This document shows, piece after piece, positions 16,956-26,887 of a DNA stretch of 64,000 nt. The position numbers and the translations under genes were made by a program. Every line of letters starts with the position of its first letter. Positions within the stretch are counted from its first letter, which is position 1. The notes under the pieces are model-generated. The model made no database searches. It was not told the DNA's origin and saw nothing but the letters and a program-made list of their open reading frames with translations. Origin of the DNA: Pseudomonas_T sp032052615 (GTDB taxonomy: Bacteria > Pseudomonadota > Gammaproteobacteria > Pseudomonadales > Pseudomonadaceae); assembly GCA_032052615.1 (NCBI GenBank), contig DAMBWF010000008.1, positions 117,760 through 181,759 of the forward strand. The letters run 5' to 3'.

Positions 16956-17822
16956 ATGCGAACCCTCACCACCCTCACCGGCAACAGCCAGAAACTCGAC
17001 GGCGGCGCCATGTTCGGCAACGCGCCCCGGGCGCTGTGGGCGCGCTGGCTGGCGCCCGACGCGCAGAACCGCATCGACCTGGGTTGCCGGGCGTTGCTGG
17101 TACGCGAGGCGGAACGCAACATCCTGGTGGAGACCGGCATCGGCGCGTTCTTCAGCCCCGAACTGAAACGCCGCTTCGGCGTCCAGGAAGACCGCCACGT
17201 GCTGCTGGACAGCTTGGCTGAGGTGGGCCTGAGCGACGCCGACATCGACGTGGTGCTGCTCACCCACCTGCACTTCGACCACGCCGGCGGGCTGCTGGCC
17301 GCCTGGGCGGACGGCCAGTCGGCGCGGTTGTTGTTCCCCCACGCGCGCTTCGTTACCGGCCGCCGCCAGTGGCAGCGCGCGCGCCAGCCGCATCCTCGGG
17401 ACCGCGCCTCCTACATCCCCGAGCTGCTGGACCTGTTGGAAGCCAGCGGTCGCCTGGAACTGCTCGACGAGAACGGCGCCTCGCCCCTCCTCGGGCCCGA
17501 CTGGCGCCTGCACTGGAGCGACGGCCACACCCCCGGCCAATTACTACCGGAAGTGGCCATGCCCGGCGGGCCGGTGTTGTTCGCCGGCGACCTGGTGCCC
17601 GGCGCCGCCTGGCTGCACCTGCCCATCACCATGGGCTACGACCGCTTCCCCGAGGGCCTGATCGACGAGAAGCGGGCACTGCTGGACGACCTGCTGAGCC
17701 GGCGCGGGCGCCTGGTGTTCACCCACGACCCTCGAATCGCCCTGGGCCGGCTGCACCGCGACGAGGGCGGGCGCTTCGTTCTGGAACAACCGCTGGAGAC
17801 GGTGCGCGACCTGGCCGAGTAG
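16956..17822 (+). CDS. MBL-fold metallo-hydrolase
   Basis: A 288-residue metallo-beta-lactamase-fold hydrolase. The zinc motif HLHFDHAGG is at residues 104-112, and further ligands are seen as SDGHTPGQ, AGDLVPG and the C-terminal FTHDP. There is no signal peptide, so it is cytoplasmic. It lacks features that would place it among beta-lactamases, and the overall layout is closer to lactonase- or glyoxalase-like members. The substrate cannot be predicted. A CAGGAGGC ribosome-binding site supports the start. Confidence 0.85.
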   Translation: MRTLTTLTGNSQKLDGGAMFGNAPRALWARWLAPDAQNRIDLGCRALLVREAERNILVETGIGAFFSPELKRRFGVQEDRHVLLDSLAEVGLSDADIDVVLLTHLHFDHAGGLLAAWADGQSARLLFPHARFVTGRRQWQRARQPHPRDRASYIPELLDLLEASGRLELLDENGASPLLGPDWRLHWSDGHTPGQLLPEVAMPGGPVLFAGDLVPGAAWLHLPITMGYDRFPEGLIDEKRALLDDLLSRRGRLVFTHDPRIALGRLHRDEGGRFVLEQPLETVRDLAE

Positions 17823-17890
17823 CGCCAGGGCCGGGTTGACGCTGGCGAAGGGCACGCCCGAGGATAGCGATTTCCGCCGGAGACCGTCCC

Positions 17891-18358
17891 GTGAGCCTCG
17901 AATCCGTACGCACCTTCTTCGCCGAACACGCGCCCGACATCCCCGTCATCGAACTGGACACCAGCACCGCCACCGTGGCCCTGGCGGCCGACGCCCACGG
18001 CGTCGAGCCCGGGCGGATCGCCAAGACCCTGGCATTTCGCGTCGGCGAGCGGGCGCTGCTGGTGGTGGCGCGGGGCGACGCGCGGATCGACAACCGCAAG
18101 TTCAAGCAGGCTTTCGGCGGCAAGCCCAGGCTGCTCGACGCCGAGACGGTCCAGGCCCTCACCGGTCACCCGGTGGGTGGGGTCTGCCCGTTCGGCCTGG
18201 CCACCCCGCTTCCGATCTACTGCGACCAGTCCCTGCGGGCCTTCGACGAAGTGGTGCCGGCAGCGGGCGCGGTGCACAGCGCGGTGCGCATCGGCACCGC
18301 GCGCATGGCCGCGCTGGTGAACGCGCACTGGGTGGATGTCTGCCAGGACCTGACCTGA
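17891..18358 (+). CDS. YbaK/ProX-type aminoacyl-tRNA editing protein
   Basis: A 155-residue trans-editing deacylase domain of the YbaK/EbsC/ProX superfamily, which hydrolyses mischarged tRNAs such as Cys- or Ala-tRNA(Pro). The start is GTG. Family stretches are GRIAKTLAFRVGERALLVV, DARIDNRKFKQAFG with the conserved Lys, and HPVGGVCPFGLATPLPIYCDQSL. The exact tRNA substrate cannot be told from the sequence. It follows the metallo-hydrolase gene with its own ribosome-binding region. Confidence 0.9.
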   Translation: MSLESVRTFFAEHAPDIPVIELDTSTATVALAADAHGVEPGRIAKTLAFRVGERALLVVARGDARIDNRKFKQAFGGKPRLLDAETVQALTGHPVGGVCPFGLATPLPIYCDQSLRAFDEVVPAAGAVHSAVRIGTARMAALVNAHWVDVCQDLT

Positions 18359-18407
18359 CGCCCGAGCCGCCATGGGAGACCCCGGGCGCGACGACAGCGC
18401 CTCGCGC

Positions 18408-18692
18408 TCAGTTGCGCACGCCCAGGCCGATGCCCAGCTCGGCGGCCAGGGCGAAGGGCGCCAGTAACGTATCCAGTAGCAGGCTGGCGGGCAGGTCGAG
18501 GCCCGGGTGGGCCGGCGCCACGGCGCCGAAGCGCGCCCGGGGACAGCAGCCGCCCTGCAGCGCGTAGTAATCCAGGCGGGTACCGGCGTAGAGCAGGGGC
18601 GCGTCGGCGCGTCCGGCGTCGAGCATGCGCACGCTGGCGCAGCCGCCCAAGGCGAGGGCAAAGGCCAGCAACGGGCCGGCGCCCCGGCTCAC
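18408..18692 (-). CDS. YceK/YidQ family lipoprotein
   Basis: A 94-residue small lipoprotein. The signal peptide ends in the lipobox ALGGCASV (Cys at about residue 18). The motif YAGTRLDYYAL and the later PASLLLDTLLAPFALAAELG are typical of the YceK/YidQ (DUF1375) family, whose function is unknown. It starts four bases inside the end of ubiX (ATGA overlap), so it is the last gene of the mpl-ubiX transcript. Confidence 0.85.
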   Translation of the reverse strand: MSRGAGPLLAFALALGGCASVRMLDAGRADAPLLYAGTRLDYYALQGGCCPRARFGAVAPAHPGLDLPASLLLDTLLAPFALAAELGIGLGVRN

Positions 18693-19321
18693 TCCTCGCC
18701 GCCCCCGGGGTGGTGTTCGCCCCAGCGCGGCAGCATGTCCTGGGGGATGCCCAGCAGGTTGAGAATGCGCGCGACGACGAAATCCACCAGATCGTCGACG
18801 GTGCGCGGCTGGTGGTAGAAGCCCGGCGAGGCCGGCAGGATCACCGCGCCCAGCCGGCTCAGTTTCAGCATGTTCTCCAGGTGGATGGCGGAATACGGCG
18901 CCTCCCGGGGCACCAGGATCAGCGGCCGGCGCTCCTTCAGGGCCACGTCGGCGGCCCGCTCGATCAGGTTGTTGCTGGCGCCGCAGGCGATGGCCGACAG
19001 GGTGCCGGTGGAACAGGGCACCACCACCATCGCCCCCGGCGCGCCGGAGCCGGACGCCGGCGGAGCCATCCAGTCTTCCTTGCCATAGACGCGGATCTGC
19101 CCCGGGGCCGCGCCGGTGTACTCGCTGAGGAACGCCTGCATGGCCTGGGGCTTGGCCGGCAGGCTGACGTCGGTCTCGGTGGCCAGCACCAGTTGCGCGG
19201 CCTTGGAGATCAGGAAGTGCACCTCCCGTTCCTCCTGCACCAGGCAGTCCAGCAGGCGCAGGCCGTAGGGGGCGCCGGACGCGCCGGTCATCGCCAGGGT
19301 GATGCGTTCGGGGCCGCTCAT
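18689..19321 (-). CDS. ubiX: Flavin prenyltransferase UbiX
   Basis: Makes the prenylated FMN cofactor used by the decarboxylase UbiD in ubiquinone biosynthesis. The protein has 210 residues with the flavoprotein Rossmann-like fold: TGASGAPYGLRLLDCL, PCSTGTLSAIACGASNNLIERAADVALKE (split here only by reading), and ILPASPGFYHQP. The start MSGPERIT at 19321 gives the family length. It lies 10 bp downstream of mpl. Confidence 0.95.
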   Translation of the reverse strand: MSGPERITLAMTGASGAPYGLRLLDCLVQEEREVHFLISKAAQLVLATETDVSLPAKPQAMQAFLSEYTGAAPGQIRVYGKEDWMAPPASGSGAPGAMVVVPCSTGTLSAIACGASNNLIERAADVALKERRPLILVPREAPYSAIHLENMLKLSRLGAVILPASPGFYHQPRTVDDLVDFVVARILNLLGIPQDMLPRWGEHHPGGGEE

Positions 19322-19331
19322 GTCGGCCTCT

Positions 19332-20684
19332 TCAGCGAGCCAGGGCATCGGCCAGGCGGCCGTGCAGCCCGCCGAACCCGCCGTTGCTCATGATCACCAC
19401 TTGGGTGCCCGGGGTGGCCTGGGCGCGCACCTGTTCGACGATGGCGTCCAGGGAATCGCAGACCTGGGAGGGCACGCCGCAGCGGGCGGAGGTGGCGGCC
19501 AGGTCCCAGCCCAGGTTCGGCGGCGCGTACCAGAACACTTGGTCGGCCAGCTTCACCGATTCCGGCAGGCCGTCGCGGTGGGCGCCGAGCTTCATGGAGT
19601 TGGAGCGCGGCTCGATGATGGCGATCAGCGGGGCGTCGCCGATGCGCTTGCGCAGGCCGTCCAGGGTGGTGGCGATGGCCGTGGGATGGTGGGCGAAGTC
19701 GTCGTAGAGCGTGACGCCATTGACCTCGGCGAAGCGCTCCATGCGCCGCTTCACGCTGCGGAATTCGCCGAGGGCGGCGACGCCCTGGGCCGGCGCCACG
19801 CCCACGTGGCGCGCCGCGGCCAGGGCGGCCAGGGCATTGGCGACGTTGTGCTGGCCGCTCAGGGCCCAGTTCACCTCGCCCTGAGGTTGGCCGTCGAAGC
19901 CCACCTCGAAGCGCGAGCCATCCTCCGCCAGCAACCGCGCGTGCCAGCGGCCGCCGGCGCCGGTGGTCTGCACCGGGGTCCAGCACCCCATGCGGATCAC
20001 CCGTTGCAAGGCCTCGTCGCCGGCCGGATGAACGATCAGCCCCTCCCCCGGCACGGTCCGCACCAAGTGGTGGAACTGCCGCTCGATGGCGGCAAGATCG
20101 GGGAAAATATCCGCGTGATCGAACTCCAGGTTATTGAGAATCGCGGTGCGCGGCCGGTAGTGGACGAACTTCGAACGCTTATCGAAAAAGGCGCTGTCGT
20201 ACTCGTCGGCCTCCACCACGAAGAACGGCGTGCCGCCCAGGCGCGCGGAAATGCCGAAGTTCTGCGGCACCCCGCCGATGAGGAACCCCGGGCTCATGCC
20301 GGCGTGCTCCAGAATCCAGGCCAGCATGCTGCTGGTGGTGGTCTTGCCGTGGGTCCCCGCCACGCCCAGCACCCAGCGCCCCTGCAACACATGGTCCGCC
20401 AGCCACTGGGGGCCGGAGACGTACGGCAGACCCTTGTTCAGGACATACTCCACCGCCGGGTTGCCCCGGGACAGCGCATTGCCAATCACCACCAGATCCG
20501 GGGCCGGCTCCAGGTGCGCGGGCTCGTAGCCCTGCATCAGTTCGATGCCCTGGGCCTGCAACTGGGTGCTCATGGGCGGGTAGACGTTGGCATCGGAACC
20601 GGTGACGCGGTGGCCCAGTTCCTTGGCGAGCACCGCCAGGGACCCCATGAAGGTGCCGCAGATGCCGAGGATGTGGATATGCAT
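19332..20684 (-). CDS. mpl: UDP-MurNAc:L-alanyl-gamma-D-glutamyl-meso-diaminopimelate ligase Mpl
   Basis: Recycles peptidoglycan: attaches the tripeptide L-Ala-gamma-D-Glu-mDAP to UDP-MurNAc. The protein has 450 residues and belongs to the Mur ligase superfamily. The N-terminal UDP-binding motif HILGICGTFMGSLA is followed by the ATP-binding GVAGTHGKTTT, then EADEYDSAFFDKRSKF and NNLEFDHADIF. It is complete and heads the mpl-ubiX-lipoprotein group. Confidence 0.96.
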   Translation of the reverse strand: MHIHILGICGTFMGSLAVLAKELGHRVTGSDANVYPPMSTQLQAQGIELMQGYEPAHLEPAPDLVVIGNALSRGNPAVEYVLNKGLPYVSGPQWLADHVLQGRWVLGVAGTHGKTTTSSMLAWILEHAGMSPGFLIGGVPQNFGISARLGGTPFFVVEADEYDSAFFDKRSKFVHYRPRTAILNNLEFDHADIFPDLAAIERQFHHLVRTVPGEGLIVHPAGDEALQRVIRMGCWTPVQTTGAGGRWHARLLAEDGSRFEVGFDGQPQGEVNWALSGQHNVANALAALAAARHVGVAPAQGVAALGEFRSVKRRMERFAEVNGVTLYDDFAHHPTAIATTLDGLRKRIGDAPLIAIIEPRSNSMKLGAHRDGLPESVKLADQVFWYAPPNLGWDLAATSARCGVPSQVCDSLDAIVEQVRAQATPGTQVVIMSNGGFGGLHGRLADALAR

Positions 20685-20772
20685 GGAGAACCTCTGTGGC
20701 GGGCCCGAGGCGGCCCGGAAGATCGCCGCAGGTTAGCACAGCGGGCTCGCCCGACCCAGGCGCGGCCGGGCC

Positions 20773-21225
20773 TCAGTCGCTGCCGCAGCCCAGTCCCTTT
20801 AGTCGTTCCGCTGCCTGCTCCGGTGTCGAGCCGGTAGTACGGCGCAGACGTGCCTGGACCTGTTCCAAGAAGGGCGCATGCACCGGCTCGCACAAGTTGA
20901 CTTCCCAGATATCGCCACTTGCCCGGTCCACCGCGTACAACCCGCTGAATTGAGTCGCCCCTGAAGTCTCCGAGTCACACCCCACGCTCAGGTCGTAAAA
21001 CCCTGGGTGAGGTGGTTCACCCGCATCGTTCACCAAGTCGCTGTCGATGAAGCAGCCTGGTGCCTGTATCGCCTGGCCCTGAGCTTCGAGAGCCAGACGA
21101 AGCCATTGCGTAGCTTGTTCACGCGTCAGCCCTTGAGGCCCGATCGGTTCGGGAGCAGGCCCAGTCACGCAAGCGGTCAACAACAAGAAGCACGCGGCCG
21201 TTTTCAATTTCTTCACGACCCACAC
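20773..21225 (-). CDS. Small lipoprotein of unknown function, next to a broken peptidoglycan hydrolase
   Basis: A 150-residue lipoprotein. The signal peptide ends in LLLTAC with Cys at about residue 19. The mature part has five more cysteines, which suggests disulfides in the periplasm, and contains YDLSVGC, GLYAVDRASGDIWEVNLCEP. I do not recognise a named family. The gene and its surroundings are less GC-rich than the flanking core genes. It directly follows a glucosaminidase-like pseudogene on the same strand, so an immunity function for a peptidoglycan-degrading effector is a plausible inference, not a demonstrated one. Confidence 0.75.
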   Translation of the reverse strand: MWVVKKLKTAACFLLLTACVTGPAPEPIGPQGLTREQATQWLRLALEAQGQAIQAPGCFIDSDLVNDAGEPPHPGFYDLSVGCDSETSGATQFSGLYAVDRASGDIWEVNLCEPVHAPFLEQVQARLRRTTGSTPEQAAERLKGLGCGSD

Positions 21226-21246
21226 TCCATCCTGATCTTCACCATC

Positions 21247-21674
21247 TCAATGATATTGACTAGGTAGCTGGCGAAGCCGGACCTTCCCCCCGCTCATGTC
21301 GTCACCATTGTTGAATCCCGCTCTCACGAGAGCATTCGCGAATTGATGAACCTCCTTTATCCCTCTGACCGAAGAGCCATATCTAGCGGCAAATGACTCA
21401 GCCGCCTGCCCGAATAAACTGTATCTGGCCAATCTAACGTTTGGGTTGTTCTTCGCCTTCCCTTCTCCGATTTGCAGGGGAGCCGGAGCATGCATCGAAA
21501 AATAGTTGTGGTAATCACGTGCTATACGGCCTGAGCCGTACTGGCTCTCCTGCGCGGCCAGTCCCAGAATGAACTCGACGGGACATCCAACCGTCGAGCG
21601 ATACGCACACTCTCATCCTTGTGCGTCTTGATGAACAAGACGGCTTCCGCGTTACCACAATACCTGCCTGGCAT
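21247..21674 (-). pseudogene. Frameshifted glucosaminidase-like peptidoglycan hydrolase
   Basis: An ATG at 21674 with an AAGGAGAG ribosome-binding site opens a frame reading MPGRYCGNAEAVLFI to ARRLDVPS, which then runs into a stop. In another frame the sequence continues at once as EFILGLAAQESQYGSG, then RDYHNYFSMHAPAPLQIGEG and YGSSVRGIKEVHQFANAL. Together they read as one bacterial glucosaminidase/lysozyme-like domain protein of about 140 residues, with the Glu of AAQES as likely catalytic residue. A one-base loss near 21574 explains the break. No start codon could express the second half with its catalytic Glu. It lies 21 bp upstream of the lipoprotein gene. Confidence 0.75.
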
Positions 21675-21744
21675 GGCCCACTCTCCTTAGCAAAAGCAGA
21701 AAACTCTAACCATCGGTATCAGGGCCATCAGTCTGGTTCACAGC

Positions 21745-23643
21745 TTATGGCTCGGAACGGCTGATCCCGTGCTTGCGCAGCTTGCGGTACAGGGTATTGC
21801 GGCTGATGCCCAGGTGCTCCGCCGCGGCGGTGATGTGCCAGCGCCGGGCCTCCAGCACCGCGCGCAGGGCGGCGCCCTCGGCGGCCTCCAGGGGCGCCGG
21901 CGGGACGCTCGGCTCGGCGCCGGCCTGGCGGATGTCCGCCGGCAGGTCCTCCAGGCGAACCCAACCGTCCTCGCAGAGGGCGGTCAGGGTGCGCAGCACA
22001 TTGCGCAGTTGCCGCACGTTGCCCGGCCAGGAATAGGCCAGCAAGGCGTCGTGGACCTCCGCCGTCAGGCGGATGCGCTCGCCCCGGGCCTCCCGCTGCA
22101 AGAGGTGGTTCAGCAGCTCGGCCTTGTCATCCCGGGCGCGCAGCGGCGGCAGCTCGATCGTCAGGCCGTCGAGGCGGTAATAGAGGTCTTCGCGGAAGCC
22201 GCCCTGGGCGACCCGCTCCCGCAGGTCGTGGTGGGTGGCGCTGATCAGGCGCACGTCCACCGGCTGCGCCTCGCCGCCCAGGGGCACCACCAGGCGGTCT
22301 TCCAGCACCCGCAGCAGGCGCGTCTGCAAGGCCAGCGGCATGTCGCCGATTTCGTCGAGGAACAGCGTGCCGCCGTCGGCCTGCTGCAGCTTGCCGCGCA
22401 TGCCGTCCTTGCGGGCGCCGGTGAAGCTGCCGCCCCGGTAGCCGAACAGCTCGCTCTCGATCAGGGTCTCGGGAATCGCCGCGCAGTTCAGGGCGACGAA
22501 GGGCTTGTCGGCCCGGGACGAGGCCAGGTGCAGGGCCTGGGCGAAGGCTTCCTTGCCGCTGCCGGTCTCGCCGAGCAGCAGCAGCGGCACGTCGCGCTCG
22601 TAGACCCGGCCGGCGCGCCCGAAGGAGCGACGCAGCCCGGCGTCGCCCAGGCACAGGGCGGGAGCCGGCGACGGGGCCGCCAGGGCCGGGGCCCCGGGCG
22701 CCGCGACGACCCGCCGCGTCCGCCCGCGCAGTTGCGCGTGAAGACGCTGCCCGGTGCGGGTGTGCAGCGGCCAGACGCTGGCCGGCTGGGGCGCGGCGCG
22801 GCCCAACAGGTCGTCCAGACGGGTATCGAACAGGTCTTCCACGGAGCGCCCCAGCAGCGCGTCCCGTTCGTAGCCCAGTTGCGCCAGGGCGCCGGCATTG
22901 ACCGCCAGCACCCGGCCGTCGCCGTCGAAGGCCAGCAGCCCTTCGCTGAGCAGGCCGAGGCCGTCGGGCTGGGGGTGGAAGCGCAGCAGCCAGTCGTCCT
23001 CGAAGCGCTTGAGGAAGTAGCAGGTCTCGATGGTGCGCGCCGACAGACTCACCAGGGACAGGGTGTGGAACTGGCTCTGCCGCGATACCAGCCGTTGCGC
23101 CGAGGACACGTCGAGCACCGCCAGCAGCTCGCCATGGGGGTCGAAGACCGGGCTGGCGGAACAGGTCAGGCGGGTGTGGCAACTGCGAAAGTGCTCGGCC
23201 TGGTGGATGGTCAGCACCTGCCGCTCTACCAGGCAGGTGCCGATGCCGTTGGTGCCCTCGCTGGACTCGCTCCAGTCCGCGCCGAGCCACAGGCCGGCGC
23301 GCTCGAAGGTGCCGCGGTCGGCTTCCTGGGTCACGCAATCGAGGATCACCCCGCGGGCATCGGTGAGCAGCACCGCGTGTCCGGAGCCGGCGAGCTGGCG
23401 GTGCAGGCTGTGCAGTTCGCGCCCGGCGATCTCCAGCACATCCCGTAGCGGCTCGCGGCGCTCGCGCATGCGCGCCGACTCCAGCACCGCCGGCGCCAGG
23501 GGCAGCGCCGGGTCGAGGCGGTACTGTTCCAGGCAGCGCCGCCAGGAACGGGCGATGGAGGGGTCGATGGCGATGCCCGCGCCTTTTCCCTGGGCCACGG
23601 TCAGTACCTGCTGGGCATGGCGACGATCGTCATTGCGCATCAT
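21745..23643 (-). CDS. Sigma-54-dependent transcriptional activator (AcoR/EatR-like)
   Basis: A 632-residue enhancer-binding protein. The N-terminal region (about 60-215) looks like the GAF sensor of AcoR-type regulators (SSEGTNGIGTCLVERQ, SPVFDPHGELLAVLDVSS), followed by a PAS-like segment near 230-285. The AAA+ domain has Walker A GETGSGKEA, a GAFTGA-loop variant GGSFTGA, and Walker B GTLFLDEIGDMPL. A Fis-type helix-turn-helix (AEHLGISRNTLYRKL) ends the protein. It is divergent from an aldehyde and an alcohol dehydrogenase with a sigma-54 promoter, so it very likely activates them in response to an alcohol, aldehyde or amino-alcohol. GGAGAAGGA supports the ATG at 23643. Confidence 0.92.
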   Translation of the reverse strand: MMRNDDRRHAQQVLTVAQGKGAGIAIDPSIARSWRRCLEQYRLDPALPLAPAVLESARMRERREPLRDVLEIAGRELHSLHRQLAGSGHAVLLTDARGVILDCVTQEADRGTFERAGLWLGADWSESSEGTNGIGTCLVERQVLTIHQAEHFRSCHTRLTCSASPVFDPHGELLAVLDVSSAQRLVSRQSQFHTLSLVSLSARTIETCYFLKRFEDDWLLRFHPQPDGLGLLSEGLLAFDGDGRVLAVNAGALAQLGYERDALLGRSVEDLFDTRLDDLLGRAAPQPASVWPLHTRTGQRLHAQLRGRTRRVVAAPGAPALAAPSPAPALCLGDAGLRRSFGRAGRVYERDVPLLLLGETGSGKEAFAQALHLASSRADKPFVALNCAAIPETLIESELFGYRGGSFTGARKDGMRGKLQQADGGTLFLDEIGDMPLALQTRLLRVLEDRLVVPLGGEAQPVDVRLISATHHDLRERVAQGGFREDLYYRLDGLTIELPPLRARDDKAELLNHLLQREARGERIRLTAEVHDALLAYSWPGNVRQLRNVLRTLTALCEDGWVRLEDLPADIRQAGAEPSVPPAPLEAAEGAALRAVLEARRWHITAAAEHLGISRNTLYRKLRKHGISRSEP

Positions 23644-23752
23644 GGGTCCTTCTCCATACAAGGCGTCGACGGGCCGCGCGGGGCGCCGCGCCGGCATCGC
23701 GGCCAGCATCCTCCAAGCCGGGCGCGCCGCGCAATGCCAGGATGACCCTCGG

Positions 23753-23801
23753 GTCACATCGTGTCACGCCGGCGATACGTTTTGTCACCCCACCACGTCA
23801 C
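23753..23801. promoter_or_regulatory. Candidate enhancer: four GTCAC copies
   Basis: GTCAC occurs four times at 23753, 23763, 23784 and 23797, all in the same orientation, with spacings of 10, 21 and 13 bp. The block lies about 80-120 bp upstream of the sigma-54 promoter, the usual distance for an enhancer bound by the divergent activator. Repeat copies are seen directly; the regulator's use of them is inferred. Confidence 0.45.
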
Positions 23802-23874
23802 GCCTGATACGCCCGCTTCGCTCGGCCCTCGCCGAAACGGCGCGCGGGCCCGCTGGGACGCGCCCTCGGCGGTT

Positions 23875-23891
23875 CTGGCCCGCCCCTTGCT
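23875..23891 (+). promoter_or_regulatory. Sigma-54 (-24/-12) promoter of the aldehyde/alcohol dehydrogenase genes
   Basis: CTGGCCCGCCCCTTGCT matches the RpoN consensus TGGCAC-N5-TTGC with one substitution. The invariant GG (23877-23878) and GC (23889-23890) are exactly 10 bases apart. Transcription would start near 23902, about 120 bp before the aldehyde dehydrogenase ATG. The divergent sigma-54 activator gene makes the call strong. Confidence 0.75.
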
Positions 23892-24023
23892 CCGGTTCCG
23901 GGGCTTTTCGGACGTGTCGCGTCGATTGGCGGAAGCAGGCGCTGCCTGCGCGCTTCCGCCGTTCCGCCCGGCGGGGCGCGGCGTCCGAGCCCTCCAATAA
24001 GCACAAAAGCCAGGAGAATCCCC

Positions 24024-25544
<1,521 letters not shown>

Positions 25545-25551
25545 CCCGTTC

Positions 25552-25574
25552 GGGCGGGGCCGCGCGCCCCGCCC
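25552..25574 (+). other. Intercistronic GC hairpin between the aldehyde and alcohol dehydrogenase genes
   Basis: GGGCGGGGC and GCCCCGCCC form a perfect 9-bp stem with loop CGCGC. There is no T-run, so it is more likely an mRNA stabiliser or weak attenuator than a terminator. It sits 8 bp after the exaC stop. Confidence 0.45.
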
Positions 25575-25614
25575 ACGCCCCGCGTTTCGTCCGCATATCG
25601 AGGAGGGATTCCCC

Positions 25615-26643
25615 ATGCTGAAAACCATGAAAGCCGCCGTCGTCCACGCCTTTGGCCAACCCCTGGAAATCCGCGAGGTCGCGGTGCCGACTCCGGGCCC
25701 CGGCCAGGTACTGGTGAAGATCGCCGCCTCCGGCGTCTGCCACACCGACCTGCACGCCGCCGAGGGCGACTGGCCGGTCAAGCCGAACCCGCCGTTCATC
25801 CCTGGCCACGAGGGCGTCGGCCATATCGTCGGCGTCGGCGCCGGCGTGCATCACCTCAAGGAAGGCGACCGGGTCGGCGTGCCCTGGCTGTATTCCACCT
25901 GCGGGCACTGCGAGCATTGCCTGGGCGGCTGGGAAACGCTCTGCGAGACCCAGCAGAACACCGGCTATTCGGTGAACGGCGGCTTCGCCGAGTACACCCT
26001 GGCCGACGCCAACTATGTCGGGCGCCTGCCGGACAACGTCGGCTTCGTCGAAATCGCCCCGGTGCTGTGCGCCGGCGTCACGGTCTACAAGGGCCTGAAG
26101 ATGACCGACACCCGCCCCGGCCAGTGGGTGGCGATCTCCGGCATCGGCGGTCTCGGCCACATGGCCGTGCAGTACGCCAAGGCCATGGGGCTGAACGTCG
26201 CCGCGGTGGACGTGGACGACGCCAAGCTGGAACTGGCCCGGCGCCTGGGCGCCGAGGTGACGGTGAACGCCCGCGAGCAGGACCCGGCGGCCTACCTCAA
26301 GGAAACCATCGGCGGCGCCCACGGCGCGCTGGTCACGGCGGTCTCGCCGAAAGCCTTCGAGCAGTCCATCGGCATGACCCGCCGGGGCGGCACCATCGCC
26401 CTCAACGGCCTGCCGCCGGGCGAATTCCCGCTGTCGATCTTCGACATGGTGCTCAACGGCACCACCGTGCGCGGCTCCATCGTCGGCACCCGCCAGGATC
26501 TGCAGGAAGCCCTGGACTTCGCCGGCGAGGGTAAGGTCAAGGCCACGGTCGCCACCGAGAAGCTGGAAAACATCAACGCCGTGTTCGAGCGCATGCACAA
26601 GGGCCAGATCGAGGGCCGGATCGTGCTGGACATGGAAAGCTGA
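25615..26643 (+). CDS. adhP: Zinc-dependent alcohol dehydrogenase (AdhP type)
   Basis: A 342-residue medium-chain alcohol dehydrogenase, NAD-dependent. Catalytic zinc ligands include Cys42 (SGVCHTD) and the His of PGHEGVG. Structural zinc is bound by Cys96, Cys99, Cys102 and Cys110 (TCGHCEHC...LC). The cofactor motif is GIGGLGHMAVQYA. It follows exaC with a 70-bp gap and a GAGGAGGG ribosome-binding site, and an intrinsic terminator closes the unit. Ethanol or another primary alcohol is the likely substrate. Confidence 0.92.
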   Translation: MLKTMKAAVVHAFGQPLEIREVAVPTPGPGQVLVKIAASGVCHTDLHAAEGDWPVKPNPPFIPGHEGVGHIVGVGAGVHHLKEGDRVGVPWLYSTCGHCEHCLGGWETLCETQQNTGYSVNGGFAEYTLADANYVGRLPDNVGFVEIAPVLCAGVTVYKGLKMTDTRPGQWVAISGIGGLGHMAVQYAKAMGLNVAAVDVDDAKLELARRLGAEVTVNAREQDPAAYLKETIGGAHGALVTAVSPKAFEQSIGMTRRGGTIALNGLPPGEFPLSIFDMVLNGTTVRGSIVGTRQDLQEALDFAGEGKVKATVATEKLENINAVFERMHKGQIEGRIVLDMES

Positions 26644-26659
26644 AGCCAACCGACCCGAC

Positions 26660-26685
26660 GAGGCCGCCTCCGGGCGGCCTCTTCT
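26660..26685 (+). terminator. Rho-independent terminator of the exaC-adhP unit
   Basis: GAGGCCGCC and GGCGGCCTC form a perfect 9-bp stem with loop TCCG, followed by TTCTT, 17 bp after the stop codon of the alcohol dehydrogenase. Confidence 0.8.
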
Positions 26686-26836
26686 TGCCAGGGCGGCTCT
26701 CGCCGGCGCGCCCCGCCGGCCAGCGTCGCCCACGAGCCCTTCGCCCTCGCACCCTGAAACCTCCGGCAACAGTCCGGCCCCGCCGGAACGGGGCCGCGCG
26801 CGACAAAGCGACCGCCCATCGCCAGCGCCTTGTCCC

Positions 26837-26842
26837 TATAAT
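26837..26842 (+). promoter_or_regulatory. Putative -10 element of the dedA-mtfA unit
   Basis: A perfect TATAAT 45 bp upstream of the dedA ATG. No convincing -35 box. The rest of 26686-26836 is GC-rich non-coding DNA in which I see nothing else. Confidence 0.5.
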
Positions 26843-26887
26843 GCCCGCCTTCCGCAACCAGCCGGCAGGCTCGAGAACAGGCGCCCC

